Shown: positions 33,936 to 43,247, counted from the stretch's first letter. The stretch: 64,000 nucleotides of DNA from Alcaligenaceae bacterium (GCA_947380655.1 CANCRX010000005.1:1-64000), one strand, 5' to 3'. Translations and numbers: made by a program. Notes: generated from the letters alone by a model not told the origin.

Positions 33936-34943
33936 ATGATCAAAAAATTAATAAAACCCGTTCGATTTCAACAGCACTTGTTTACTAGCCTGATGGGGCT
34001 ATGTTGTCTGGTCTCAGTCACGGTCGCGCAAGCCGCATTTCCTGAAAAACCTGTTACGTTAATCGTGCCATTTGCGGCCGGTGGACCGACCGACGTGCTC
34101 GCGCGCGTAGTGGGTGAGAGTCTGGGCAAAGTACTTGGCCAGCCCGTGATCGTTGAAAATACGCCAGGGGCAGGCGGCACGGTAGGCAATACACGAGCAT
34201 CCCGTGCGGCACCGGATGGCTACACCATGCTGATTGGCAATGGCGGTACGCTCGCGGTATCGGCTACGTTGTATAAAAACTTGAATTACAACGTACTGAC
34301 AGATTTCATCCCAGTGGCTTCGATAGGCGATGCGCCACAGATTGTTTCGGCGCGTAAAGACTTTCCTGCAACGGGGTTAGATGAGTTTGCAGCGTATTTA
34401 AAACAGAATGCAGCAAAACTGAATTTCGGTGCGGCGGGCGTTGGCTCGGGAACCTGGCTTGGCGGTCAACTGATTAACGTCAAATTGGGTGTCAAGGTGA
34501 ATGGTGTGAATTATCGTGGCGCAGGTCAAGCGGTCAATGATGTGATGGCTGGGCATCTGGACTACATGGTTGAGAGCACAACAACGGCCGTGCGCTACGT
34601 CAAGTCCGGCATGGTCAAAGGGGTGGTGGTATTGCGTCCCAAGCGAATCAAGGCCTTGCCTGAGGTGCCTTCGGCCGGTGAGTCTGGATATCCTGATTTG
34701 CTCTATGACATCTGGAATATGGTGCTGGTGCCTAAAGGCACGCCAGCGGCGGTTGTCACGCAGCTCAATGCGGCCGTGCGCCAAGCGCTTCAGTCTCCCG
34801 AGGTACAAGCTAAATTCGAAGCCGCAGGCATCGAATTGCCAAGCGAAATACAACAAACACAGGCTGGTGCAACGGAGTTGTTATCGAGCGAGGTCGCGCG
34901 GTGGAGGCCTGTGATTATTGAGCTGGGTGCAACACCAGACTGA
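33936..34943 (+). CDS. Bug-family (TctC) receptor in the phosphonate cluster
   Basis: This 335-residue periplasmic receptor has a signal peptide (LGLCCLVSVTVAQA-type core, cleavage near residue 33 after AQA). The Bug motif FAAGGPTDVLARVVGE follows, then VIVENTPGAGGTVGN, NYRGAGQAVNDVMAGHLDYMVE and the C-terminal half typical of the family. Ribosome site GAGGAG. Bug proteins bind carboxylated ligands. The 25-base gap to the EamA gene and 24-base gap to the Fe-alcohol dehydrogenase make co-transcription likely. A phosphonate or carboxylate ligand is conceivable but untested. No tctA/tctB accompanies it. Confidence 0.88.
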   Translation: MIKKLIKPVRFQQHLFTSLMGLCCLVSVTVAQAAFPEKPVTLIVPFAAGGPTDVLARVVGESLGKVLGQPVIVENTPGAGGTVGNTRASRAAPDGYTMLIGNGGTLAVSATLYKNLNYNVLTDFIPVASIGDAPQIVSARKDFPATGLDEFAAYLKQNAAKLNFGAAGVGSGTWLGGQLINVKLGVKVNGVNYRGAGQAVNDVMAGHLDYMVESTTTAVRYVKSGMVKGVVVLRPKRIKALPEVPSAGESGYPDLLYDIWNMVLVPKGTPAAVVTQLNAAVRQALQSPEVQAKFEAAGIELPSEIQQTQAGATELLSSEVARWRPVIIELGATPD

Positions 34944-34966
34944 TTGGAATGGATAAAGAGATCACG

Positions 34967-36130
34967 ATGCAAAGCATGAATGTTTCCAGTTATTTTTGTC
35001 CAACTAAAGTGTTTATGGGTGTGGGCGCTCACCAAAAAATTAAAGAGGTGGTGCTTGAGCTAGGTTGCAACCGAATCTTTATCGCGGTGGATGCCGCGCT
35101 TTTGAAAAGCGATTTTTATCTAGGCATTGAAAAACTACTTGAAGAAGCCGGGGTTGAGGTTGCGATCTTTACTGAGATTGAGCCTGACCCAAGTGCACAT
35201 ACCGTTGAAAAAGCATTCGCCGTATGCATGCAGCATCAGGCATCAGTTTTATTAGCGATTGGTGGCGGAAGTACGATGGATGTGGCAAAAGCCGTCGGTA
35301 TTCTTGCAACCAATGGCGGACGTATCCATGATTACGAGGGAATCGAAAAATTTAATATCCCACCCTTGCCATTGATTGCAATTCCAACGACAGCGGGAAC
35401 AGGCTCAGAGGTTTCAGGGTCGTGTGTCATTAGTGATACAGAGAAAAACCTGAAGATGTCCATCAGACATGCTTCATTAAATCCGGCAAAGATTGCGATT
35501 CTGGACCCGTTGGCATTGTGTTCGTTACCGGCACATGTTGCTGCGCATTCTGGTATTGATGCGTTTGTGCATGCGTTTGAATCTTATATTTCCTTACAAG
35601 CAAATCTCATCACTGATGCGATCAATATTCAGGCGATCGAATTAATCTCCAGCAATATTCGCGCATTTGTTGCTGATAGAACGAATCTGGAAGCGGGCTT
35701 GAATATGCTGTGCGGCTCAGCGCTCGCCGGGATGACGTTCGGTCAGACGGGACTCGGCAATGTGCATTGTATGGCCAGGTTTGTCGGAGCCAATTATCAT
35801 TTGTCACACGGTTTATCCAATGCGGTCTGTCTGCCGCATGTGGCGCAATTTAATCTTGTTGCACGCCCCGAAAAATTTGCCAAAGTAGCGGTTGCAATGC
35901 ATCAGTCCACGCAAGGCCTCTCTTTGCAAGAAGCCGCCCGCAGTGCGGTCGTCGCGATCGAGCAAATGTGTTCGGATTTGAATATTCCGAAACGGCTGCG
36001 CGATGTGGGTGCCACGCCAGAACGCTTCGATGAAATGGCGCAGGCCTGTACGCAGGCGAATTACAACCGCTGGAATCCTCGACATACCTCGACCGAAGAA
36101 TTCAAACAGTTGTTTGAACAGGCGTATTAG
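34967..36130 (+). CDS. Iron-dependent (class III) alcohol dehydrogenase
   Basis: This 387-residue enzyme of the Fe-ADH family has the NAD motif GGGSTMDVAKAV near 100-111 and TTAGTGSEVSGSC. The Fe-ligand set is D198, H202 (GIDAFVHAFE), H267 and H281 (the LSHGLSNAVCLPHV segment). A second His of the usual HxxxH metal-side pair is replaced by Arg (R271 in HCMARFVG). In lactaldehyde reductase this His sits at the cofactor site. Related enzymes act on hydroxyethylphosphonate/phosphonoacetaldehyde in phosphonate biosynthesis. Here it may interconvert that alcohol and aldehyde, but this is inference from context. The ATG at 34967 has an AAGAG site, while 34949 lacks one. Confidence 0.8.
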   Translation: MQSMNVSSYFCPTKVFMGVGAHQKIKEVVLELGCNRIFIAVDAALLKSDFYLGIEKLLEEAGVEVAIFTEIEPDPSAHTVEKAFAVCMQHQASVLLAIGGGSTMDVAKAVGILATNGGRIHDYEGIEKFNIPPLPLIAIPTTAGTGSEVSGSCVISDTEKNLKMSIRHASLNPAKIAILDPLALCSLPAHVAAHSGIDAFVHAFESYISLQANLITDAINIQAIELISSNIRAFVADRTNLEAGLNMLCGSALAGMTFGQTGLGNVHCMARFVGANYHLSHGLSNAVCLPHVAQFNLVARPEKFAKVAVAMHQSTQGLSLQEAARSAVVAIEQMCSDLNIPKRLRDVGATPERFDEMAQACTQANYNRWNPRHTSTEEFKQLFEQAY

Positions 36131-36142
36131 CTGACGAGTGAG

Positions 36143-36481
36143 TTACCAGGCAGAACCCGCTTCCCACAACAGCGGTTGATTGGCTTGTTTCGCCTGACGC
36201 ATCAGTTCGAGTAAAGGATGTGCGCGTTGACGCAGACCTACTGGGAGCGACAGCGCATCGCGTGGCAGATCCTCGTCTTCATCGTTTTGTGCAGCAGGTT
36301 TATCCTGTGCAATGGCTTGCTCGAGAGACGCGATCGCATCAACCAGTTGTTCGGGGGTAAATACGCCTCGCACGGGGATCTCTTTGTCCATGATTTTCCC
36401 GGCAATGCGCATGATGGGTTGGGCATGCTGAGACAGCATCAGAACACTTGCGCCGGCTTTGCTGCTGAACGTAACTAGCAT
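36143..36481 (-). CDS. DUF1840 domain protein
   Basis: This 112-residue protein is of a small betaproteobacterial family of unknown function. The start ATG at 36481 has a GAGGAA ribosome site, and the frame upstream of it is open but starts without one. The protein starts MLVTFSSKAGASVLMLSQHA, continues with an Ile/Met-rich amphipathic stretch (IMRIAGK), an acidic NDEDEDLPRD segment and a C-terminal helix (PLLELMRQAKQANQPLLWE). It is convergent with the Fe-ADH gene and divergent from the RHS gene. No function can be claimed. Confidence 0.78.
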   Translation of the reverse strand: MLVTFSSKAGASVLMLSQHAQPIMRIAGKIMDKEIPVRGVFTPEQLVDAIASLEQAIAQDKPAAQNDEDEDLPRDALSLPVGLRQRAHPLLELMRQAKQANQPLLWEAGSAW

Positions 36482-36575
36482 CGTAGTTTCCTCAATGGAG
36501 AAATCGGTACGCAGGTGGTTGCTCCACACTGCACTATCTCGCAAGCTTACAGGTTTTGCGTGAGGTAGTTTACCG

Positions 36576-39500
36576 ATGAGAGATTTCATCAGTAGTGGAT
36601 TGATTTTAATCCTCAGTTCTGTTTCAGGCTTGTTGTTGGCGCCGACAGAAAAGAAGCAGGAAATGGTTTGCCGGGCAACCTCCATGGGTAATCCGTGTGC
36701 GCAGGGGGGTGTTGCGACGCTTGGCCGTTCAACGCCCGGGCCAGATCACGGTACCGGTAATCCGATTGATTTGCGTAGTGGTAACAAATACCAGCGTGAG
36801 ACGGATCTCCCCATGCAGGCTTCAGGCCTTGAGTTAGTGAGGCACTACAACGCGATGGACCCGCGTGTGAGTGCACTAGGGCGTGGATGGTCCTGGTCTT
36901 ATGACACGCGTATCTATGTAATCGGTCAGCAGTTGCAAGTGATACAGGCCGATGCGAGCCGACTCGTGTTTGAATGTACGCAAGGCCGTTGCGTGTCAAA
37001 GGAAAAGCTGCGGGGTGAGATCCGGTCACTCACGTCAGGATGGTTGTGGCTGTGGCCGACAGGTAAGCAATTAACGTTTGACGCGCAGGGCAGATTAACG
37101 CGTTTATATAGCAAGCCAGATAAGGATGTTTTGATTCAACGCCATCCCGAAACCAGCAAACTATTTGGAGAGATTGATTGGGTCCAGGCAGAAGATCAAC
37201 AGTTGAAATTTAATTATCACCTGCAAGCTCATCGGCCCAAGTTATTGGCAGTCCAGACTCCTCAGGGTACGTTCCACTACCTGCATGATCAGCCCGTGGA
37301 AGACATGACTCTGAGCAAAAAGAATAATCGTTTGTTCCGTGTCATCAGACCCGATGCTATGCAGCGTAGCTATCACTACGAACCTAATTTGCAAGCAGGC
37401 AACGCCTATGCGTTGACCGGGATCTCTGTCGGGGATAACAATTCAGCGCAACGTACGCATAGCTGGCGCTACGATCACGCTGGCCGCGCTAATTTATTTA
37501 TTTCAGGGCCGTTAGACCATCGCGCATCGAACGTGACCATACCTTTTAATCACACAAGGCCAGATTTAAAAATTGAATCCGATGAAAAAGGTGTGATCCG
37601 CGCGCTTGATATGAATGTGACGGGATGGCCAGGTTTGAAATTAAGGTTCAATGCTGAGGCTGAGGTTTCATCGTGGCACATGCGTGGGCTAGGTGTCGAA
37701 AATTGGTCGCGTGGAAAATCTTTTCGCGGCAAATGGATACGTCGAACTTTTGCAGATCAATCCGCCTGGCAATGGCAATTAGATGCCCAGGCGCGCGTCA
37801 TTTCAATGCGGACAGAGCAAGTTGGCAGACCGTCTGTAAAAACACGAATTGATTGGCGTGCCAATCGCCCTGTAGTGATTGAGCATCCCCAGGAAACACA
37901 GTTATTACGTTATGCGAGCCATACCCCTCACGGGTCTTTGATGCGTGAGCGAGAAATTTTTCGCCCGGCCATTGGTAATCATCGCGCATGGTCGTACCGT
38001 GAGCGTTTTCGCTTTAACGATGCGGGTCAGCGCAGTCAGCATATGTTGCCCGAAGGGGGCAGTGTGCATTACTGGTGGAAGGGACATCGCTTGTTATCGA
38101 TCGAGTGGAGAGACGCGCAAGGGCGACGGTATCCCATCATTGATGCAACAGCTGCCGGTATCCGTCATGGGAATGGGCTGATCACTACTGCGATAAAAGA
38201 TCGATTGGGACTAACGGATCTGATTCTTTATCAACCCATCATAAAGTCAGCCTTGTTTCATCAACAACTACGCTACAACGCTCGGGGTGTCATTACGGCT
38301 GAAACGATCCGCAGTGTCGGTGTGCGCGAGGACTGGGTCTATCGTCGTGATCCGCGTAATCATTTGTTGCCCTCGGCATGGCCCATGGATCGCAGACAGG
38401 TGTTACGTGATGTGACAGGGTTGCCTGTGCGGGTGGGTGATAAGGTTTTACAGTATGGTGCGCAGCGAAGACTTGAGAGTGTAAAGTCAGTTTCTAAATT
38501 ATTCAGCCCCGTGCAATACGTTTACAATGCAACGGGTGAAAGAATCTGGCGTGCTGATGGCACGCAGCAAACACAATATCTATTCGATCAGAATAAGTTG
38601 GTCGCCGAAGCGCAAGTCGTCGGGGATGCAATGCAAATTGTGCGACGTTATATCTATGCTCATCATGTACCCGTCGCCGTGATTGAAAATGGTCGTGATC
38701 TTTACATGATCCATACGGATGCGGTCGGTTTGCCAAGACTGTTGACCGATACCCATCAGCGGGTGCGCTGGCATGGCCAGTTCAGCCCATATGGTGAGCT
38801 CAAGGCAGAGCAGGGCGACCAGAAGATGTTGTTGCGTCTGCCCGGTCAGCTTGCGGATCCTGTTACGGGATTTCATGAAAATTACCAACGCACGTATGAG
38901 CCGCGCTGGGGACAATATCTGGAGCCAGATCCTTTGGGACCGATGCCTGGTAATAGTCTCTATGGTTATGCTGCGCAACAGCCTCGCCGGAATGCTGATC
39001 CACTGGGGCTGATGCTTTTCGCCTTTGACGGTACGGGCAATCAACCTTCTTCATTGACTAACGTATGGCTGTTTTCCAAGGCCTATCGTGATGGGCCTGT
39101 GCACTACATTGCGGGACCCGCTGGCGATGTGGGGATGACCCCAACGGATGTCAAAACAGATATGGCGGTTGGCTGGTCAGGCAGCGCGCGCGTGAATCAG
39201 CAATGGGAGCGCTTGTTAAATGCGTTTGCGCAGTTGAGAGAGCGTAATAGTAAGCATAATCAAATCGTTCCAATCGATATCATTGGCTTTTCCCGTGGGG
39301 CGGCCCTTGCGCGGCATTTTGGAAATCGCGTCGTCGAACACGTTAAAGAGGGGAGGTTCTCGACTTATCACCCGCTGCATGGACTGATCTCGAGTTGTGT
39401 AGATCTGCGTTTCGTAGGATTGTTTGATACGGTGGCGCAGTTCAATGTGCTGGGACTGGGCAATGCAGCGTTCAACTTAGACATTGCACCGGCCTGGAAA

Positions 39501-40019
39501 TGGGTGTCTCACGCCGTTGCACTGCATGAGCATCGCTGGTTATTTCCTTTAACCTCGGCGGCGGGTCCTGCAAATGTGGTTGAGCGCGCATTCGTCGGTG
39601 CACACGCAGATATCGGAGGCGGCTATCTCACCGCCGAGGCATCTCCTGGCTCTACGCCTGGCGACCTCTCACAGGTGGCCTTAGCCTGGATGCAGTGGCA
39701 GGCCGAAGCCGCAGGCGTTGGCTTAGGGCGAAAGGCTATGGCTCACACAGTGCGTCAGCCGTTGGTCCATGATGAGCGCGCTGTTTTTTCACGTAAAGCG
39801 CAGAACGGCGATCGGCGTGTCAATCATGCTGATGGCCGCAAGTGGGTGAATTACCAGGCAGATTTGCCCAGGATGGGGCAGGGTTTGCGCAAGGAGGTTG
39901 AGGCCTTTATCAACAGGCCACCCGACCTTTCCGCATTAGGCAGTGATGTCGTTGGACAAGTAGATATGGCGGGATATATGGCTTGGTTAAAAGATTCAAT
40001 CGGGCTCAGTTGGCAGTGA
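36576..40019 (+). CDS. RHS-repeat protein with C-terminal DUF2235 (Tle1-like) lipase domain
   Basis: This 1147-residue protein starts with a hydrophobic segment (about 7-22) and then a DUF6531-like RHS start (GNPIDLRSGNKYQRETDLPM). The RHS YD-repeat shell runs to about residue 811 and ends in the RHS-core signature (PVTGFHENYQRTYEPRWGQY ... SLYGYAAQQPRRNADPLGL). From 812 the C-terminal domain is DUF2235: FAFDGTGN, then the alpha/beta-hydrolase elbow GFSRG with predicted nucleophile S906, followed by GLFDTVAQ and GAHADIGGGY. DUF2235 includes Tle1 phospholipase T6SS effectors, so this may be a polymorphic toxin. No VgrG, PAAR or immunity gene is adjacent, and argS follows by 63 bases. The repeat shell is short for RHS. 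Confidence 0.85.
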   Translation: MRDFISSGLILILSSVSGLLLAPTEKKQEMVCRATSMGNPCAQGGVATLGRSTPGPDHGTGNPIDLRSGNKYQRETDLPMQASGLELVRHYNAMDPRVSALGRGWSWSYDTRIYVIGQQLQVIQADASRLVFECTQGRCVSKEKLRGEIRSLTSGWLWLWPTGKQLTFDAQGRLTRLYSKPDKDVLIQRHPETSKLFGEIDWVQAEDQQLKFNYHLQAHRPKLLAVQTPQGTFHYLHDQPVEDMTLSKKNNRLFRVIRPDAMQRSYHYEPNLQAGNAYALTGISVGDNNSAQRTHSWRYDHAGRANLFISGPLDHRASNVTIPFNHTRPDLKIESDEKGVIRALDMNVTGWPGLKLRFNAEAEVSSWHMRGLGVENWSRGKSFRGKWIRRTFADQSAWQWQLDAQARVISMRTEQVGRPSVKTRIDWRANRPVVIEHPQETQLLRYASHTPHGSLMREREIFRPAIGNHRAWSYRERFRFNDAGQRSQHMLPEGGSVHYWWKGHRLLSIEWRDAQGRRYPIIDATAAGIRHGNGLITTAIKDRLGLTDLILYQPIIKSALFHQQLRYNARGVITAETIRSVGVREDWVYRRDPRNHLLPSAWPMDRRQVLRDVTGLPVRVGDKVLQYGAQRRLESVKSVSKLFSPVQYVYNATGERIWRADGTQQTQYLFDQNKLVAEAQVVGDAMQIVRRYIYAHHVPVAVIENGRDLYMIHTDAVGLPRLLTDTHQRVRWHGQFSPYGELKAEQGDQKMLLRLPGQLADPVTGFHENYQRTYEPRWGQYLEPDPLGPMPGNSLYGYAAQQPRRNADPLGLMLFAFDGTGNQPSSLTNVWLFSKAYRDGPVHYIAGPAGDVGMTPTDVKTDMAVGWSGSARVNQQWERLLNAFAQLRERNSKHNQIVPIDIIGFSRGAALARHFGNRVVEHVKEGRFSTYHPLHGLISSCVDLRFVGLFDTVAQFNVLGLGNAAFNLDIAPAWKWVSHAVALHEHRWLFPLTSAAGPANVVERAFVGAHADIGGGYLTAEASPGSTPGDLSQVALAWMQWQAEAAGVGLGRKAMAHTVRQPLVHDERAVFSRKAQNGDRRVNHADGRKWVNYQADLPRMGQGLRKEVEAFINRPPDLSALGSDVVGQVDMAGYMAWLKDSIGLSWQ

Positions 40020-40082
40020 ACGCTTCGGTTCAGGCTCAATTCAGGCTATGATTTGAGCCTTCAAATCGTCGTTTTCAAGCCC

Positions 40083-41768
40083 ATGCTCCCCGAGCAACAT
40101 AACATCATCATTTCTAGTTTGCAGGCTGCTGTAGCCCGCATATTGCCCGATGCGGCCCCTCATATCGTTCTTGAGCGCCCAAAAGTGGCTGCACATGGCG
40201 ATATTGCAACCAATGTGGCGATGCAACTGGCCAAACCAGCCAAGCGCAATCCCCGAGAGCTTGCTCAGGAGATTGTTGACGCGCTGATGGCAGACCCTGT
40301 CGCGCGCGTGGTCATCGAGTCTGCAGAGCTGGCCGGGCCCGGCTTTATTAATTTCCGGTTGACGCATGCAGCGCACAGCGCAGTGCTGCCCGCCATTACG
40401 CTTCAGGGGGAGGCCTACGGCCGCGCACCCCGTAAAGATCAAAAAGTATTAGTCGAATTTGTTTCGGCCAATCCTACGGGTCCTTTGCACGTTGGGCACG
40501 CCCGTCAGGCTGCGCTCGGCGACGCATTGTGTCGGTTGTTTGATGCGAACGGCTATGAAGTCAGTCGCGAGTTTTATTACAACGACGCTGGCAATCAGAT
40601 TCATAACCTTGCCATCAGTGTGCAGGCACGCGGTCAGGGATTGACTCCAGAAAGTGAGCAATACCCAGCGGATGGCTACAAGGGCGATTACATTCAGGAT
40701 ATCGCGAATGATTTTGCGGCCGGTAAAACCGTCTCCGCTAGCGATGGCGAGCCTGTCTTGGCAAATGGCGACATCAATGATCAGGACAATGTCCGCAGGT
40801 TTGCAGTGGCTTATTTGCGGCGCGAGCAGGATCTGGATTTACAGGCTTTTGGTCTGGCCTTTGATAATTATTATCTTGAAAGCTCTCTCTACACCTCGGG
40901 TCGTGTGGATGACACGGTGACTAAACTCGTTGCTAGCGGGCACACCTACGAAAATGAGGGCGCATTGTGGTTGAAGACCACGGAGCTGGGTACGGGCGAT
41001 GATAAAGATCGCGTGATGCGTAAGTCCGAGGGTGGATACACCTATTTTGTTCCGGATATCGCTTATCACGTTACGAAATGGCAACGTGGATTTACCAGCG
41101 CGATCAATATTCAAGGCAGCGACCATCATGGCACTGTCGCGCGCGTGCGCGCTGGATTGCAGGCACTAGATATAGGAATTCCTAAAGACTACCCGTCCTA
41201 TATCTTGCACAAGATGGTCAAAGTGATGCGTGGTGGCGAAGAGGTGAAAATCTCCAAGCGAGCAGGCAGTTATGTGACGTTGCGTGATCTGATTGACTGG
41301 GTTGGCCGGGATGCCGTTCGTTTCTTTTTAATTCAGCGCCGTGCGGATACTGAGTTTGTCTTTGATGTGGATCTGGCGCGCGCAAAAACCGAAGAAAATC
41401 CGGTTTATTACATCCAGTATGCGCACGCCAGGATTTGTTCAATGCTGACGCAGTCCGGCTTTGATCAGACACAGAGAAACGCTGCATTGGTTGAGCATTT
41501 GACTGCGCCGACCGAGCTGGCGCTGATGCAACGACTGGCGGAGTTCCCCACGCTTGTCGCTGAGGCCGCCCAAGAGTTGTCACCGCATCTTGTGGCGTTC
41601 TGGTTGCGTGATTGTGCGGCGGATTTCCATGCCTGGTACAACGCTGAGCGCGTGCTGGTAGATGATCAGGCTCTGAAGCTCGCGCGTTTGCGCTTAGCCG
41701 ATGCAACCCGTCAGGTGCTGGCAAATGGTTTGGCGCTGCTGGGTGTTTCTGCGCCTGAGCGGATGTAA
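40083..41768 (+). CDS. argS: Arginyl-tRNA synthetase
   Basis: This 561-residue class I synthetase charges tRNA-Arg. The HIGH equivalent is VGHARQAALGDA (inside FVSANPTGPLHVGHA), and the KMSKS-type loop is VKISKRAG. The C-terminal anticodon-binding DALR-type domain ends NGLALLGVSAPERM. The sequence closely follows Bordetella ArgS through its length. Ten upstream in-frame residues exist, but the ATG at 40083 (MLPEQHN...) matches the family start. It heads a short plus-strand run with a SPOR protein and dsbA. Confidence 0.96.
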   Translation: MLPEQHNIIISSLQAAVARILPDAAPHIVLERPKVAAHGDIATNVAMQLAKPAKRNPRELAQEIVDALMADPVARVVIESAELAGPGFINFRLTHAAHSAVLPAITLQGEAYGRAPRKDQKVLVEFVSANPTGPLHVGHARQAALGDALCRLFDANGYEVSREFYYNDAGNQIHNLAISVQARGQGLTPESEQYPADGYKGDYIQDIANDFAAGKTVSASDGEPVLANGDINDQDNVRRFAVAYLRREQDLDLQAFGLAFDNYYLESSLYTSGRVDDTVTKLVASGHTYENEGALWLKTTELGTGDDKDRVMRKSEGGYTYFVPDIAYHVTKWQRGFTSAINIQGSDHHGTVARVRAGLQALDIGIPKDYPSYILHKMVKVMRGGEEVKISKRAGSYVTLRDLIDWVGRDAVRFFLIQRRADTEFVFDVDLARAKTEENPVYYIQYAHARICSMLTQSGFDQTQRNAALVEHLTAPTELALMQRLAEFPTLVAEAAQELSPHLVAFWLRDCAADFHAWYNAERVLVDDQALKLARLRLADATRQVLANGLALLGVSAPERM

Positions 41769-41777
41769 GGAAACAAC

Positions 41778-42458
41778 ATGGCTAAACGCAAATCATCAGG
41801 CGGCAGCACGCTCTACGGTATTTTGGCCGGCTTGTTGATCGGTTTGATGGTTGCGGCTGCCGTGGCTTACTACGTAGTGAAAGCCCCCTCGCCCTTTGTC
41901 GATAAGGCGAGCCGCTCGCCTGACTCTTCTAAACCGGTTGACCCGAGGACTGCGCCAGATCCCAATGCAGGGTTAGGTGGGCGCAATGTAGTGGAAGGTA
42001 CCCCCGTCGATCCGAATGCCGCTGCCTATGGCGCAGCGGGCCAGCAAGCACCCTCTGCGAAAACACCTGCGCCGGATGATTTGGGTGCCCTGATTGCAAC
42101 CTTAAAGCCAACGGGTACGGTCGCAGCTCCCGCGCCTGCGCCTGTGCCACCCGCAGCTAAAGCAAATTCCCCGAAGCCTGAAGCTAAAACTGAAACAACC
42201 CCAGGCTCTGGTAATCAGACCTCGGCGGGCGGTACATACTATTTACAAGTCGGCTCGTTCAAAGTCCTTGAGGATGCGGAAACGCTGCGCGCAAGACTTC
42301 TGATGATGGGTATGCAGGTAGAAATTCAGCGCGCAGAAGTCAATGGTGTTCAGTTCAACCGCGTGCGTGTCGGTCCCTACGCAAGGATTGATGATATGAA
42401 TAAAACGCGTGCAAGACTTGGCGAAGAAAAAATCCCGACCACGGTTGTACGTCAATAA
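41778..42458 (+). CDS. SPOR-domain (FtsN-like) membrane protein
   Basis: This 226-residue protein has a short basic cytoplasmic tail and one membrane segment (about 14-36, LLIGLMVAAAVAYYVV). A long Pro/Ala-rich periplasmic linker (about 40-145) is followed by a C-terminal SPOR domain (YYLQVGSFKVLEDAETLRAR ... VRVGPYARIDDM). SPOR domains bind denuded glycan strands at the division septum, and this architecture is that of FtsN-like cell-division proteins. An AAGGAAAC ribosome site precedes the start, ten bases after argS. The ftsN name is not certain. Confidence 0.87.
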   Translation: MAKRKSSGGSTLYGILAGLLIGLMVAAAVAYYVVKAPSPFVDKASRSPDSSKPVDPRTAPDPNAGLGGRNVVEGTPVDPNAAAYGAAGQQAPSAKTPAPDDLGALIATLKPTGTVAAPAPAPVPPAAKANSPKPEAKTETTPGSGNQTSAGGTYYLQVGSFKVLEDAETLRARLLMMGMQVEIQRAEVNGVQFNRVRVGPYARIDDMNKTRARLGEEKIPTTVVRQ

Positions 42459-42522
42459 ATTAAGTACCTATGCCGCGGATATTTGGCTGAAGCAGTTCAA
42501 TATATTTTTAAGGTAGAGCAAA

Positions 42523-43161
42523 ATGCGTTTTTTATCGATGTCACGTTTGTTAGGTGTGTTGATTGCCGCCACAGCGGTATTTTTCTCACCTGCAGGAATA
42601 TCGCAAGGTGCTCCCGCTGCCAAAGCAAAGTATCTTGAAATTAATCCGCCCCAGCCTACAGAGCCAGGCAAGGTTGAGGTGCTGGAGTTTTTTTCGTATG
42701 CCTGTCCTCATTGCGCCGTGCTTGAGCCGTTGATGGAAAAATGGACCAAAACGTTGCCAGCGGATGTCCTTGTCAAACCAGTGCCGGTGGCTTTCAATGC
42801 CAGCATGAAGCCGATGCAAATATTGTTTTATACGCTAGAGGCCATGAACAGGATGGATCTGCATGGCAAGGTATTTATTGCCATTCACGAAGAAAAAAAG
42901 AAACTCTTCACTAAGGCCGAGATTGTTGCTTGGGCGACCTCACAGGGCGTTGACCGCGCGAAGTTTGAAAGCGTTTATGATTCTTTTGGTGTGACCTCCA
43001 AAGCCCAGCGTGGCGACCAGCTGACAAAGTCTTATAACGTCCAGGGCACGCCCTCACTGGCAGTCGGTGGACGTTTTATTACCTCACCCTCCGAGGCGGG
43101 TGGCTATCAGGAAACCATTGACGTTGCTGCAGGATTGATTAAACAGCTGCGTGGAAAATAA
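42523..43161 (+). CDS. dsbA: Thiol:disulfide interchange protein DsbA
   Basis: This 212-residue periplasmic oxidoreductase has a signal sequence (start MRFLSMSRLLGVLIAATAVF). A thioredoxin fold is interrupted by a helical insert. The active site is CPHC (C61 and C64) and the cis-Pro loop is VQGTPSLAVGG. DsbA introduces disulfides into secreted proteins. It has an AAGG ribosome site and a strong terminator 50 bases after its stop. The argS-SPOR-dsbA order is common in this group. Confidence 0.95.
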   Translation: MRFLSMSRLLGVLIAATAVFFSPAGISQGAPAAKAKYLEINPPQPTEPGKVEVLEFFSYACPHCAVLEPLMEKWTKTLPADVLVKPVPVAFNASMKPMQILFYTLEAMNRMDLHGKVFIAIHEEKKKLFTKAEIVAWATSQGVDRAKFESVYDSFGVTSKAQRGDQLTKSYNVQGTPSLAVGGRFITSPSEAGGYQETIDVAAGLIKQLRGK

Positions 43162-43210
43162 TTTCAAGATTGAACCGCGATGCAAAAAATTTAAGTAAAA
43201 CGGTTAAGTG

Positions 43211-43247
43211 AAACGCCCCGTCAGTATTGTGAACTGACGGGGCGTTT
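43211..43247 (+). terminator. Terminator after dsbA
   Basis: A 13-bp perfect stem (AAACGCCCCGTCA) with an 11-base loop is followed by TTTTC, 49 bases downstream of the dsbA stop. Confidence 0.93.
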
